Below, piece by piece: positions 41,816 through 50,459 of a DNA stretch of 64,000 nucleotides (within the stretch, counting starts at the first letter, position 1; the number at the start of each line of letters is the position of its first letter). This DNA is from Collimonas fungivorans (GTDB lineage: Bacteria; Pseudomonadota; Gammaproteobacteria; Burkholderiales; Burkholderiaceae_D), in the NCBI RefSeq assembly GCF_001584145.1, contig NZ_CP013232.1, positions 186,001-250,000 of the forward strand, in the 5' to 3' direction. The notes beneath the pieces are model-generated. The model was not told where the DNA came from, did not search any database, and saw only the letters and a list, made by a program, of their open reading frames with translations. The translations under genes were made by a program, and so were the position numbers.

Positions 41816-43855
41816 ATGACCGCCATCAATCCGCTGTTGCAAGACTGGAATACCCCTTACGGACTGCCGCCTTTCGATCTGGTCAAGGCTGAACATTTCG
41901 TCCCCGCGTTTGAAGTCGCGCTGCCGGCCCACCTGGCTGAGATCGATGCCATCGCCGCTCAATCGGCTGCGCCGAATTTCGCCAATACGCTGGCCGCTTT
42001 CGACGCTTCTGGCCGCCTGAACAGCCGTATCAGCCTGCTGTTCGAAAACCTGACCGCAAGCGAAACTTCGCCTGCCTTGCAGGCAGTGGAAGTCGAGCTG
42101 GCGCCACGCCTGGCTGCGCACAGGAATGCGATTTACCTGCATGCAGGTTTGTTCGCGCGCATCGCTGCGCTGTACGGACGCCGCGCCGAACTGGACCTGG
42201 ATCCGGAACAGCTGCGTTTGCTGGAGCGCGTGCACCTGGATTTCGTGCGCGCCGGCGCCAACCTGCCGCCGCAATCGCGGGCCCGCTACAGCGCCTTGAC
42301 CGAACGGCTGGCAGCCTTGAGCACAGCGTTCACGCAAAACGTGCTGGCCGACGAATCCGGTTTTTCCTTGCAGCTGGAAGACGAAGCGGCGCTGGCCGGC
42401 ATGCCTGAATTCCTGCGCGCTTCGGCCGCGGCGGCGGCGCAGCAGCACGGCCTGCCGCCGGGCAGCCATGTGATCACGCTGTCGCCTTCGCTGGCCGAAC
42501 CGTTCCTGACCTTCTCGGACCGGCGCGACCTGCGCGAAGCGGTCTGGCGCGGCCGGATCGCGCGCGGCGCCCATGCCGGCGCCCACGACAACCGTCCGGT
42601 CGCCGCTGAAATCATGGCCTTGCGCCAGGAACAGGCACAGCTGCACGGTTATCCGACATACGCCGACTACCAGCTGGTCGACCGCATGGCCGGCAAGCCG
42701 GAAGCGGTGTCTGCCTTGCTTGGCAAGGTATGGGAACCGGCCAAGAAGAAGGCCGAGGACGATCGCGCCGCGCTGACCGAGATGGCGCGCAGCCTGGGCC
42801 AGCCGACGCCGATCGCGGCCTGGGACTGGCGCTACCTGGCGGAGAAGGTCCGGCAGGCGCGCTACGACCTGGACGACGCCGAACTGAAGCCGTACTTTGC
42901 GCTGGAAAACATGATCACCGCCATGTTCGACTGCGCCCAGCGGCTGTTCGGCCTCAGTTTTGTCGAACAGCACGGCGTCGCCCTGCATCATGCCGACGCT
43001 CGACTGTGGGAAGTGCGCAACCGCGACAATGCGCTGATCGGCCTCTTCATCGGCGACAATTACGCACGCGCCAGCAAGCGCAGCGGCGCCTGGATGCATA
43101 TCTTCCGCAGCCAGTCGGGTCACGGCGGCGGCACGCTGCCGGTGGTCATCAACAACAATAATTTCGCCAAGGCTGACGTGAGCCTGCTGAGTTTCGACGA
43201 CGTGCGCACCTTGTTCCATGAGTTCGGCCACGGCTTGCACGGCTTGCTGTCGCAGGTGAAATACGAGCGCCTGGCCGGGACTCAGGTGCTGCAGGATTAT
43301 GTCGAACTGCCGTCGCAGATTTTCGAGAACTGGGCCGAGGAAGAAATCGTATTGCAACGCCATGCCCGTCATTACCAGAGCGGTGAAGCAATGCCGCCGG
43401 CCTTGCTGGAAAAGCTGAAACGGGCGCGCCAGTTCGACCAGGCCTGGGCCACCATCATGTATGCCGGCCCGGCCCTGATCGACATGGCTTTGCACTCGCT
43501 GCCGAACGGCAGCAAGGTCGATATCGCCGCCTTCGAAGCGCAGCAGTGCGAACTGCTGGGCGTGCCGCAGGATATCGGCCAGCGCCATCACCTGTCGCAC
43601 TTCCAGCATCTGTTCAGCGGTTCGGATTATGCGGCCGGTTATTACGTGTACATGTGGGCAGAGGTGCTGGATGCCGATGCCTACGACGCCTTCATCGAAG
43701 CCGGCGATCCGTTCGAGCAGAAAGTCGCCGAGCGCCTGCGGCGCTACATCTACAGCTCAGGCAACAAGGAGGATCCGGCGCTGGCGTTCCGCGCCTTCCG
43801 CGGCCGCGATCCAAAGGTGGAGCCGATGTTGGCGAAACGCGGCTTGATTGCGTAG
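41816..43855 (+). CDS. M3-family zinc metallopeptidase (peptidyl-dipeptidase Dcp / oligopeptidase A)
   Basis: A 679-residue cytoplasmic peptidase. The zinc motif is FHEFGHGLHGLL (about residue 470), with the third ligand Glu in QIFENWAEEE. The opening NPLLQDWNTPYGLPPFDLVKAEHFVPAFE and the YVELPSQ and AGYYVYMWAEVLDADAY segments are typical of the M3A group. It degrades short peptides, such as signal-peptide remnants. ATG at 41816 follows the inverted-repeat element; the longer frame from 41708 runs through it. Its stop codon lies within the first bases of a dispersed repeat. Dcp and PrlC cannot be fully separated by eye. Confidence 0.92.
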   Translation: MTAINPLLQDWNTPYGLPPFDLVKAEHFVPAFEVALPAHLAEIDAIAAQSAAPNFANTLAAFDASGRLNSRISLLFENLTASETSPALQAVEVELAPRLAAHRNAIYLHAGLFARIAALYGRRAELDLDPEQLRLLERVHLDFVRAGANLPPQSRARYSALTERLAALSTAFTQNVLADESGFSLQLEDEAALAGMPEFLRASAAAAAQQHGLPPGSHVITLSPSLAEPFLTFSDRRDLREAVWRGRIARGAHAGAHDNRPVAAEIMALRQEQAQLHGYPTYADYQLVDRMAGKPEAVSALLGKVWEPAKKKAEDDRAALTEMARSLGQPTPIAAWDWRYLAEKVRQARYDLDDAELKPYFALENMITAMFDCAQRLFGLSFVEQHGVALHHADARLWEVRNRDNALIGLFIGDNYARASKRSGAWMHIFRSQSGHGGGTLPVVINNNNFAKADVSLLSFDDVRTLFHEFGHGLHGLLSQVKYERLAGTQVLQDYVELPSQIFENWAEEEIVLQRHARHYQSGEAMPPALLEKLKRARQFDQAWATIMYAGPALIDMALHSLPNGSKVDIAAFEAQQCELLGVPQDIGQRHHLSHFQHLFSGSDYAAGYYVYMWAEVLDADAYDAFIEAGDPFEQKVAERLRRYIYSSGNKEDPALAFRAFRGRDPKVEPMLAKRGLIA

Positions 43856-43937
43856 GGTGGGCAAGTTTTTCTGCCCACGCGGTGCCGCGGACATTCGTGT
43901 TGCGATAAATCCGCGTGGGCACAGGTGCCCACCCTAC
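43852..43937. repeat. Dispersed palindromic repeat, copy A
   Basis: Outer arms GTAGGGTGGGCA / TGCCCACCCTAC and inner arms GCCCACGCGG / CCGCGTGGGC. Its second to fourth bases are the TAG stop of the M3 peptidase. The same element occurs at 50376-50446, and a core-only form at 6705. Confidence 0.85.
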
Positions 43938-43964
43938 TCGCCGGATGGCAACCAAGGTGCGTAT

Positions 43965-44909
43965 TCATTCTTTTCCGGCAAACGGCGACGCCAGGACAGC
44001 GGAAGCCGAGGTTGCTGACGCGCTGCCGCCCAAGGCATCGTTGAGAACCTTGGCCAGACGCACGCCGGCCCGGCTCAACTGGGTGGCGACCACGCTGCCG
44101 GCGTTGCTGACGTAAGTCGCCGGCAGCTTGTATTTTCCGCTCGAGTCCGGCGTCGGCAGCTTGCCGTAGACATCGGTGCGGGCGATATCGAAGGCTTCCA
44201 GCGACCAGTCGCGCGGCGTCTGATTCTGCCATTGCTTGACCTGGGCGCTGCTGATCTTGGCGATCAATGCCGTCGCGACCTTGTTCTGGTCGGTCCCCAG
44301 TTTGTTGACGAAAGCGGTATCCCAGTACGCGTGCAGCTTGCCGGCTGCGATGCCGGTGGCCGATACAGTCTCGTCGTTGCCGCCGCGGTCGTGCGAATCG
44401 CTGGAATGCAGCGGCTGGTGCAGGTCGCCGACGAAGTGCAGCAGGAACTGCAGCGCCAGCAGGCGTTCCGCCGGCGTCGTGGCGGGATCGCGCAGTTCGA
44501 CGCTGAACTGGTCGACCTTGTCGACCACGCAATCCTGCGCCACGCCGCCGGATGCAGGTGTATTGGCCGGCAAGCTCGGATGGCCGAAGCAGGCGGCGTC
44601 GATGTCGCCGTCGCTGATCTCGGTATCGACAAAATGCCAGGATGCGGTTTCCCGGTGCGAATTGCGGTATTTGTCGGCCCAGGTTGCTTCAGATGCAATG
44701 TCGGTGGCGGTCAGGCCGCTGCTGTCGGCCGCGAGTATGGTTTCGACTTGAGCACGGGCATTGGCTGTCAGGTAATGATCGGCGATCAGGCCGACCACCA
44801 TGTGGCCCTCGTCGCCCCAGGCCAGGGCATCCGGTGTTGCCAGCAGCAAGGGGGCGGCGCAAGCCATACCGCTTATAAAGGCAATGCACAGTTGACGATG
44901 CAGTTTCAT
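43965..44909 (-). CDS. S1/P1-type zinc nuclease, secreted
   Basis: A 314-residue exported nuclease. Signal cleavage after DALA would expose Trp as residue 1 of the mature protein (WGDEGH), as required because the N-terminal Trp binds zinc in this family. Further zinc ligands lie in SWHFVDTE, LLHFVGDLHQPLHSSDSHDRGGND and AYWD. These enzymes cut single-stranded nucleic acids and 3'-nucleotides in the periplasm or medium. The Ala/Ser-rich C-terminus is not conserved. Family membership is firm; the role (nucleic-acid scavenging) is inference. Confidence 0.92.
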   Translation of the reverse strand: MKLHRQLCIAFISGMACAAPLLLATPDALAWGDEGHMVVGLIADHYLTANARAQVETILAADSSGLTATDIASEATWADKYRNSHRETASWHFVDTEISDGDIDAACFGHPSLPANTPASGGVAQDCVVDKVDQFSVELRDPATTPAERLLALQFLLHFVGDLHQPLHSSDSHDRGGNDETVSATGIAAGKLHAYWDTAFVNKLGTDQNKVATALIAKISSAQVKQWQNQTPRDWSLEAFDIARTDVYGKLPTPDSSGKYKLPATYVSNAGSVVATQLSRAGVRLAKVLNDALGGSASATSASAVLASPFAGKE

Positions 44910-45146
44910 GGCGACCCCATTCAGGAAGGAAAAAGTTTCCGTTAGTGCAATTCATGCACCGTTTGCCGCCCGAATATATGCCGCATTTATGACCGCGGCA
45001 TGTCAGAAGCACCTGTCAAGACGGACAGTTGGCAGCTGTATGAATTTCGCTCATGCAAACTTGAGAGTTTGTCGCTTGACTTGACATGCCCGAATCGAGA
45101 CACTCGGTTATAAGCGGAGCCTTGCCTTTGGCAGCCGCATTTCCTG

Positions 45147-45809
45147 ATGCCGACCATGACCCAACGCCAGAAACTCGTCCTGCCGGGCGGGCACAATAAA
45201 CTGCTATTGCATTCCTGTTGCGCGCCCTGTTCGGGCGAGGTGATGGAAGCCCTGATCGTCAGCGAAATCGATTTTTCGATTTATTTCTACAATCCGAACA
45301 TCCATCCGCAACGCGAATACGAGTTGCGCAAGAATGAAAACATCCGCTTCGCCGAACAGCACGGCATACCGTTCATCGATGCCGATTACGACCTGGACAA
45401 CTGGTTTGAGCGCGCCCAGGGCATGGAACACGAGCCGGAACGCGGCAAGCGCTGCACCATGTGCTTCGACATGCGGTTTGAACGCAGCGCGCTGTATGCC
45501 CATGAACACGGATTCCCGGTGATCAGCAGTTCGCTCGGCATTTCACGCTGGAAGAACATGGATCAGATCAACGATTGCGGCGCGCGCGCGGCAGCGCATT
45601 ATCCCGGCATCACCTACTGGGACCACAACTGGCGCAAGCAGGGCGGATCGGCGCGCATGATCGAAATCTCCAAGCGCGAGAATTTCTACCAGCAGGAATA
45701 TTGCGGCTGCGTTTATTCGCTGCGCGACACTAACCGCTGGCGCAAGGAACAGGGACGCGAACGGATCAAGATCTGCGAGAAGTTTTACGGCCAGGCGGAA
45801 GAGCAATGA
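45147..45809 (+). CDS. queH: Epoxyqueuosine reductase QueH
   Basis: A 220-residue cytosolic iron-sulfur enzyme of the DUF208/QueH family, which makes queuosine in tRNA from epoxyqueuosine and replaces QueG in many bacteria. Characteristic cysteines: [25 protein letters not shown] and [12 protein letters not shown]. The [15 protein letters not shown] segment is typical. ATG at 45147 or 45156. Its stop overlaps the start of a small downstream gene. Confidence 0.92.
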   Translation: MPTMTQRQKLVLPGGHNKLLLHSCCAPCSGEVMEALIVSEIDFSIYFYNPNIHPQREYELRKNENIRFAEQHGIPFIDADYDLDNWFERAQGMEHEPERGKRCTMCFDMRFERSALYAHEHGFPVISSSLGISRWKNMDQINDCGARAAAHYPGITYWDHNWRKQGGSARMIEISKRENFYQQEYCGCVYSLRDTNRWRKEQGRERIKICEKFYGQAEEQ

Positions 45810-46024
45810 GCGCCGGCGCCAAGACGGCTGCCGAGCCATGGCTGGCGGGGACGGCGGATCCGCAAAACAAGCCAGCTTCCCTGACCGCGGCCGACCGGCT
45901 GGCCAGCATGGAAAAACTGCTGGCCGCATTCATGCAAACGCTGGATCGGGATGAAGAAGCCGGCACGCCGCACCTGATGGGCCAGCATCGCGGCTGCCCC
46001 TGCTGTACCGAACGGGGTGAATGA
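45806..46024 (+). CDS. Small protein with C-terminal CPCC motif, coupled to queH
   Basis: A 72-residue protein of unknown function. It overlaps queH by four bases (ATGA) and so is probably translated with it. The N-terminus is low complexity; residues about 25-50 form a helix ([24 protein letters not shown], split here), and the tail [12 protein letters not shown] has a tight Cys-x-Cys-Cys that could hold a metal. I do not recognise the family. Confidence 0.55.
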   Translation: MSAGAKTAAEPWLAGTADPQNKPASLTAADRLASMEKLLAAFMQTLDRDEEAGTPHLMGQHRGCPCCTERGE

Positions 46025-46043
46025 GCTGGCCCAAGCAGCTAGC

Positions 46044-46802
46044 TTAAGATCCGCTGAACCAGTTGTATCCCTGGTCTTCCCAATAACCGCCCGGGTTTTC
46101 ATTGGTGACGAAGATGGCGGCGATGTGCTTGGGATTCTTGAATCCCAGCTTGGTCGGCACCCGCAGTTTCAGCGGATAGCCGTATTCGGTCGGCAGCGGC
46201 TCCTGGCCGAAGTCCAGCGCCAGTATGGTTTGCGGATGCAAGGCGGTGGCCATGTCGATGCTGGAGTAATAGCGGTCGGCACATTTGAAGCCGACATATT
46301 TTGCAGTCGTGTCCGCGCCGATATGGGCGAGGAAGGTGCGGAACGGCACGCCGCTCCACTGGCCGATGGCGCTCCAGCCTTCGATGCAGATATGGCGGGT
46401 GATCTGCGACGCCTGAGGCAAGGCGCGCAGCTGCGCCAGGTTCCAGCTGCGCTTGTCGCGCACCAGGCCCGAGACTTCCAGTTTGTAAGTGTCGCCGTCG
46501 ATTTCCGGCGCCGAATCGGCGTCATAGAAAGCGTTGAACGGGAATGGCTTGGTGATCATGCTGGCCGGATAAGTCGGGGCCAGGTGGCTGGGGCGGAACA
46601 GCATGCTCTGCACGCGGTCGTTCCAGCGCGACATTGCCCACAATACCTTGTCGACCTGGTCGCCATCTTGCAGGTTGCAGCCCGACAGCAGCGATAACGC
46701 TCCCAGCGACAGCCCCGAACGCAGGAACAGGCGGCGCTGCAGCTGCACCAGTTCAGGCTGCAGCTCACTGTTTTTCGGAACATCCTTTTTCTTGTCGCTC
46801 AT
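46044..46802 (-). CDS. Sulfite-oxidase-fold molybdopterin protein (MsrP/YedY-like)
   Basis: A 252-residue molybdoenzyme. A twin-arginine signal (LQRRLFLRSGLSLGALSLLSGC) sends it folded to the periplasm; the Cys suggests possible lipid anchoring. The Mo-binding domain has HICIEGWSAIGQWSGVPFRTFL, with the ligand Cys in ICIEGW, and LRVPTKLGFKNPKHIAAI. E. coli MsrP repairs oxidised methionine; the substrate here is untested. Its gene overlaps the cytochrome b gene by four bases, so the b-type cytochrome is its electron donor. A divergent two-component system likely regulates it. Confidence 0.85.
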   Translation of the reverse strand: MSDKKKDVPKNSELQPELVQLQRRLFLRSGLSLGALSLLSGCNLQDGDQVDKVLWAMSRWNDRVQSMLFRPSHLAPTYPASMITKPFPFNAFYDADSAPEIDGDTYKLEVSGLVRDKRSWNLAQLRALPQASQITRHICIEGWSAIGQWSGVPFRTFLAHIGADTTAKYVGFKCADRYYSSIDMATALHPQTILALDFGQEPLPTEYGYPLKLRVPTKLGFKNPKHIAAIFVTNENPGGYWEDQGYNWFSGS

Positions 46803-47458
46803 GCCTGCTGCTCCTGTTTCGAAGTCTTGCCATGGGCATGGCGCGGCGCCCTCCCGGTCAGCATCGGCAGCAGGGTGCTCGGCACGATCAATACCAGCGC
46901 CAGGTGCACCACCACAAATGCGACGATGCCGGCCATCGCGACAAAGTGCACGCGGCGCGCGGTATCGTAACCGCCGAACAGGTCAGCCAGGGCATCCAGC
47001 TGCACCGGTTTCCAGATCGACAGGCCGGACGCCACTACCAGTACCCCGAGCAGCAGCACGGCTATGTACATCAGGCGTTGCACGGCATTGTAGATGCCGG
47101 GCTGGTGCGCCAGCTTGAAAGTCAACGCATCCTTGGTGTCGCGCAGCAGGTTGCGCGGCCGCAGCGGCAGGAAATGGCGGCGGAAATGGCCGGCCAGGAA
47201 ACCGTAGCCGATATAGATCAAGCCGTTCGCCACCAGCAGCCACATCGCCGCCAGGTGCCAGGCGATCGCGCCGCCGAGCCAGCCGCCGAGCGTGGCCCAG
47301 CGCGGGAAATCGAAGCCGAACAGCGGCGAGGCATTGTAGATCGCCCAGCCGCTCATTACCATGCAGACGATGGCGAAGGCATTGATCCAGTGGACTATGC
47401 GCACCAGCAGCGGATGGATGATGCGCGCACGGACGCGAGGTTGCTCAGCAGTGGCCAT
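46799..47458 (-). CDS. Di-heme cytochrome b561-like membrane subunit
   Basis: A 219-residue inner-membrane protein with four to five helices. Heme-ligand histidines lie in ARIIHPLLVRIVHWINAF, AIAWHLAAMW and VHFVAMAGIVAFVVVHLALV, the pattern of Ni/Fe-hydrogenase-type and formate-dehydrogenase-type cytochrome b. It overlaps the MsrP-like gene and would deliver quinol electrons to it. This differs from the MsrQ/YedZ heme protein of E. coli and is more like the cytochrome b partners of related periplasmic sulfite-oxidase-type enzymes. Confidence 0.85.
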   Translation of the reverse strand: MATAEQPRVRARIIHPLLVRIVHWINAFAIVCMVMSGWAIYNASPLFGFDFPRWATLGGWLGGAIAWHLAAMWLLVANGLIYIGYGFLAGHFRRHFLPLRPRNLLRDTKDALTFKLAHQPGIYNAVQRLMYIAVLLLGVLVVASGLSIWKPVQLDALADLFGGYDTARRVHFVAMAGIVAFVVVHLALVLIVPSTLLPMLTGRAPRHAHGKTSKQEQQA

Positions 47459-47522
47459 GAATGCACCTTGTCAAAAATCTTGTAGAAATCGCCGCGGACG
47501 GCCGGGCCGCCCGCAAACAGCA

Positions 47523-48146
47523 TTACATCGGCGGGACTACGCCATTGATACCTACCGTGGCGCGGCCGACAACATCGCTGCCGTCGGCAGCCTTGCTGAC
47601 GAAAAACACGCCATGCGCGCCAGCCACCAGCAGGCTGCGGTCACCCTTGTTGAGGCTGACGATAGGGACATCGGCCGGCACCACGATTTTCTTTTCGCCA
47701 TCCGGATACTTGACCGTGATGGTGCGGCCGCTGGTCACCACCACGTCGCCCACGGTGCCGTTGGTCATGCTGCTCTTCTTGCCCAGGTCCCAGGCGTAAT
47801 GGCCTTCGCCGGCCTTCATCCCGGCCGGGAACACGTGCACTTCCAGCGCCTTCAGGCTGCCGTCCGGCAAAGGCACGGCGGCGCTACCGATGAAGCTGTC
47901 GGACTTGATATCGGTAATCGCTGCGTGGCTGACCGAGAACAGCATCAGGTCGGGCGCCAGTTTCAGGGTCTGTTTCTTGCCCGCCTTGGTGCTGACTTCG
48001 AGGCTGTCGGGATTCACCTTGTCGATGGTGGCGCGCACCCGTACCACCGGCGCAGCGGTTTGGGCGGCGGCGATGCTGCCATAGGCCAGGAATGCGGATG
48101 CTGCCAATACAGGAACAAGCCGGCGCAGAAGTTGTGTGGTTTTCAT
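47523..48146 (-). CDS. Exported beta-rich protein, unknown function
   Basis: A 207-residue protein with a signal peptide ending near GSIAAAQTAA. The rest reads as beta-strands with Lys and Asp turns (VRVRATIDKVNPDSLEVSTK, GRTITVKYPDGEKKIVV) and an Ala/Gly/Val-rich end, resembling DUF5666-like periplasmic proteins. It precedes the cytochrome b and molybdoenzyme genes on the same strand, 64 bp upstream, so it probably belongs to that operon. A CusR-type box lies 70-87 bp upstream. No known activity. Confidence 0.7.
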   Translation of the reverse strand: MKTTQLLRRLVPVLAASAFLAYGSIAAAQTAAPVVRVRATIDKVNPDSLEVSTKAGKKQTLKLAPDLMLFSVSHAAITDIKSDSFIGSAAVPLPDGSLKALEVHVFPAGMKAGEGHYAWDLGKKSSMTNGTVGDVVVTSGRTITVKYPDGEKKIVVPADVPIVSLNKGDRSLLVAGAHGVFFVSKAADGSDVVGRATVGINGVVPPM

Positions 48147-48215
48147 GAAAACGGTCTCGGTGGTTGCTGGGAATCCCAGTCTAGGACCGGCGCAGTGTCT
48201 TATCGGTGACATATG

Positions 48216-48233
48216 AATGACAATATTGTCATT
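48216..48233. promoter_or_regulatory. CusR/CopR/HprR-type response-regulator box
   Basis: AATGACAATATTGTCATT is a perfect 18-bp palindrome fitting the copper/HprR-box form AATGACAA-N2-TTGTCATT recalled for E. coli CusR. It lies between the periplasmic molybdoenzyme operon and the divergent two-component genes. Confidence 0.72.
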
Positions 48234-48298
48234 ATTCGCGGCAGGCGAATTGATAGAATGGACCGTATTTCCATCACCGGTTCCAACCCAGGTCCAGC

Positions 48299-48979
48299 AT
48301 GTCCATCCTCGTCATCGAAGACGATCCCAAGACCGGCGCCTACCTCAAGAAAGGTTTGCGCGAATCCGGCTATGCGGTCGACCTGGTCCGCAACGGTAGC
48401 GACGGCTTGCACATGGCGCTGGAAAACAGCTACGACCTGGTGGTGCTGGACGTCATGCTGCCCGGCACCGACGGCTGGAAAATCATGGGCGCGCTGCGCG
48501 CAAAACGCGACTTGCCGGTGATCTTCCTGACCGCGCGCGACCATGTCAACGACCGCATACGCGGCCTCGAACTGGGCGCCGACGATTACCTGGTCAAGCC
48601 GTTTTCGTTTACCGAACTTCTGTTGCGCATCCGCACCCTGTTGCGGCGCGGCGTGGTGCGCGAGTCGCACGAGCTGGATTTTTTCCAGGTGGCCGACCTT
48701 CAGCTCGACCTGCTGCGCCGCAAGGTCACGCGCCAGGGCATCGACATCGTGCTCACCAACAAGGAATTCCTGCTGCTGCACCTGCTGGTCAAGCGCAAGG
48801 GCGAGCCGCTGTCGCGCACCGTCATCGCTTCGGAAGTGTGGGACATGAATTTCGACAGCGACACCAATGTGGTCGATGTCGCCATCAAGCGCCTGCGCGC
48901 CAAGATCGACAATCCCTTCGAGCATAAACTGATACACACGGTACGCAGCATCGGCTACATGTTTGCGGAAGATCCATGA
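48299..48979 (+). CDS. OmpR/PhoB-type response regulator (CusR/CopR/HprR-like)
   Basis: A 226-residue regulator: receiver (about residues 1-115) with phospho-Asp51 in [16 protein letters not shown], and the Lys in DYLVKPFSF; winged-helix DNA-binding domain (about 128-224) ending in [16 protein letters not shown]. The group with this VLDVMLPG and [10 protein letters not shown] pattern regulates metal and periplasmic stress genes. The divergent neighbour operon encodes an MsrP-like enzyme, the known target of HprR in E. coli. It overlaps the kinase gene by four bases. Confidence 0.9.
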   Translation: MSILVIEDDPKTGAYLKKGLRESGYAVDLVRNGSDGLHMALENSYDLVVLDVMLPGTDGWKIMGALRAKRDLPVIFLTARDHVNDRIRGLELGADDYLVKPFSFTELLLRIRTLLRRGVVRESHELDFFQVADLQLDLLRRKVTRQGIDIVLTNKEFLLLHLLVKRKGEPLSRTVIASEVWDMNFDSDTNVVDVAIKRLRAKIDNPFEHKLIHTVRSIGYMFAEDP

Positions 48980-50379
48980 ACATCTGGCGCAGCCAATCGC
49001 TGACGGCGCGCGTGACTTTCCTGTTCGCGTTGATCGCTTGCGCGATCGTCACCACCCTCGGCATGTACCTGTATTCGTCGACCCGGCAGGCGCTGGAAAC
49101 CCGCGCCGACTATTCCCTGATCGGCAAGGTAGAGCATTTTCGCCATCTGCTGCATGACCTGTACAACGTCAAGCAGATGGAAGACCGGCCGACCTTGTTT
49201 GAAACCATGCTGGGCAGCGAGCAGGATGTGCTGATGTTCGCTTACCCCGGCCAGGCGCCATTCGTGCGCGTCAATCCCGACAACATGATACCGCCGCAAA
49301 TGACGCCGCAGAGCCTGGACCAGCCGCTGACGCTGGCGCAGCTGCACGCGGGCGAACGCGCCGACGGCGTGCGGGTGCGCTGGGTATCGGCAGTGGCCGA
49401 TGTCGGCGGCGACGGCACCAGGGTAGTGATTACCGGCGCCCACGTGATGACCCAGGAGTCGCATATCCTGGCGCGTTATTACTGGCAGGTGATCGCGGCG
49501 GCGGCGGTAGCGGTGCTGCTGGCGGCGCTGCTGGGCTTCCTCGTGCTCAAGCGCGGTTTCCTGCCGCTGACGGCGATGGCCGGCCGCGCCGCCGAAGTCA
49601 GCCCGACCAATATCGCGATACGCTTGCGGGAAGAAGACGCGCCGCAGGAACTGCGGCGGCTGGCGGCGTCATTCAATGCGATGCTGGACCGGCTGGCCGA
49701 CGGCTACGAGCATTTGTCGCAGTTTTCCGCCGACCTGGCGCACGAGATACGTACCCCGATCGGGGCGTTGATGGGGCAGACCCAGGTCACCCTCGGCCAG
49801 GTGCGCAGCGCCGCCGAATACCAGCAGGTGCTGGAATCGAACCTGGAAGAGCTGCAGCGCCTGAGCCGGATCGTCGAAAATATCCTGTTCCTGGCGCATG
49901 CCGACCATGCCGGGCTGGCAGTGGAAAAAACGCCGCTGGTGCTGGCCGACGAGCTGCACAAGATCGCCGATTATTTTGAAGGCGTGGCCGAAGAGCGCGG
50001 CATCCGGCTGGAAGTCGACGCCAGCGGCAAGGTGCAAGCCAGCCCGGTGATGTGGCGGCGCGCGGTCAGCAACCTGGTGGTGAATGCGGTGCGTTATGCC
50101 GCGCCTGGCAGCACGGTGCGGCTCAGCGGCCGGCCGCAGGAGAAAGGGATAGATGTCGCGGTGGAGAACCAGGGCGATCCGATTCCCGCGGAGCAGCTGG
50201 AACGCCTGTTCGACCGCTTTTACCGCGGCGACCAGTCGCGCAGCGAGTATACCGAATCGAATGGCCTGGGGCTGGCCATCGTGCGTGCCATCATGCTGGT
50301 GCATGGCGGCAGCGCCGAGGTTGCCTGTTCGCGCGAAGGGCTGATCCGCTTCAGCTTGTATTTCCCGGAGCCCGGGTAG
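48976..50379 (+). CDS. Heavy-metal-type sensor histidine kinase (CusS/HprS-like)
   Basis: A 467-residue kinase with two membrane helices (about residues 10-35 and 165-190) around a periplasmic domain of about 130 residues, a HAMP region (about 190-240), the H-box [13 protein letters not shown] and the ATPase domain ([32 protein letters not shown]). This is the length and layout of CusS and HprS. The periplasmic domain lacks an obvious metal-binding Cys or His cluster, so redox or chlorine stress sensing is as likely as copper. Its stop codon is provided by a dispersed repeat. Confidence 0.9.
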   Translation: MNIWRSQSLTARVTFLFALIACAIVTTLGMYLYSSTRQALETRADYSLIGKVEHFRHLLHDLYNVKQMEDRPTLFETMLGSEQDVLMFAYPGQAPFVRVNPDNMIPPQMTPQSLDQPLTLAQLHAGERADGVRVRWVSAVADVGGDGTRVVITGAHVMTQESHILARYYWQVIAAAAVAVLLAALLGFLVLKRGFLPLTAMAGRAAEVSPTNIAIRLREEDAPQELRRLAASFNAMLDRLADGYEHLSQFSADLAHEIRTPIGALMGQTQVTLGQVRSAAEYQQVLESNLEELQRLSRIVENILFLAHADHAGLAVEKTPLVLADELHKIADYFEGVAEERGIRLEVDASGKVQASPVMWRRAVSNLVVNAVRYAAPGSTVRLSGRPQEKGIDVAVENQGDPIPAEQLERLFDRFYRGDQSRSEYTESNGLGLAIVRAIMLVHGGSAEVACSREGLIRFSLYFPEPG

Positions 50380-50446
50380 GGTGGGCAGGTTTTTTTGCCC
50401 ACGCGGTATCGTAATGCATCCGCGTGGGCACGGGTGCCCACCTTAC
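50376..50446. repeat. Dispersed palindromic repeat, copy B
   Basis: Same outer (GTAGGGTGGGCA / TGCCCACCTTAC) and inner (GCCCACGCGG / CCGCGTGGGC) arms as copy A at 43852, with a shorter central loop. Again its GTAG supplies the stop codon of the upstream gene, here the sensor kinase. Confidence 0.85.
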
Positions 50447-50459
50447 ATTCTCGGATCAA

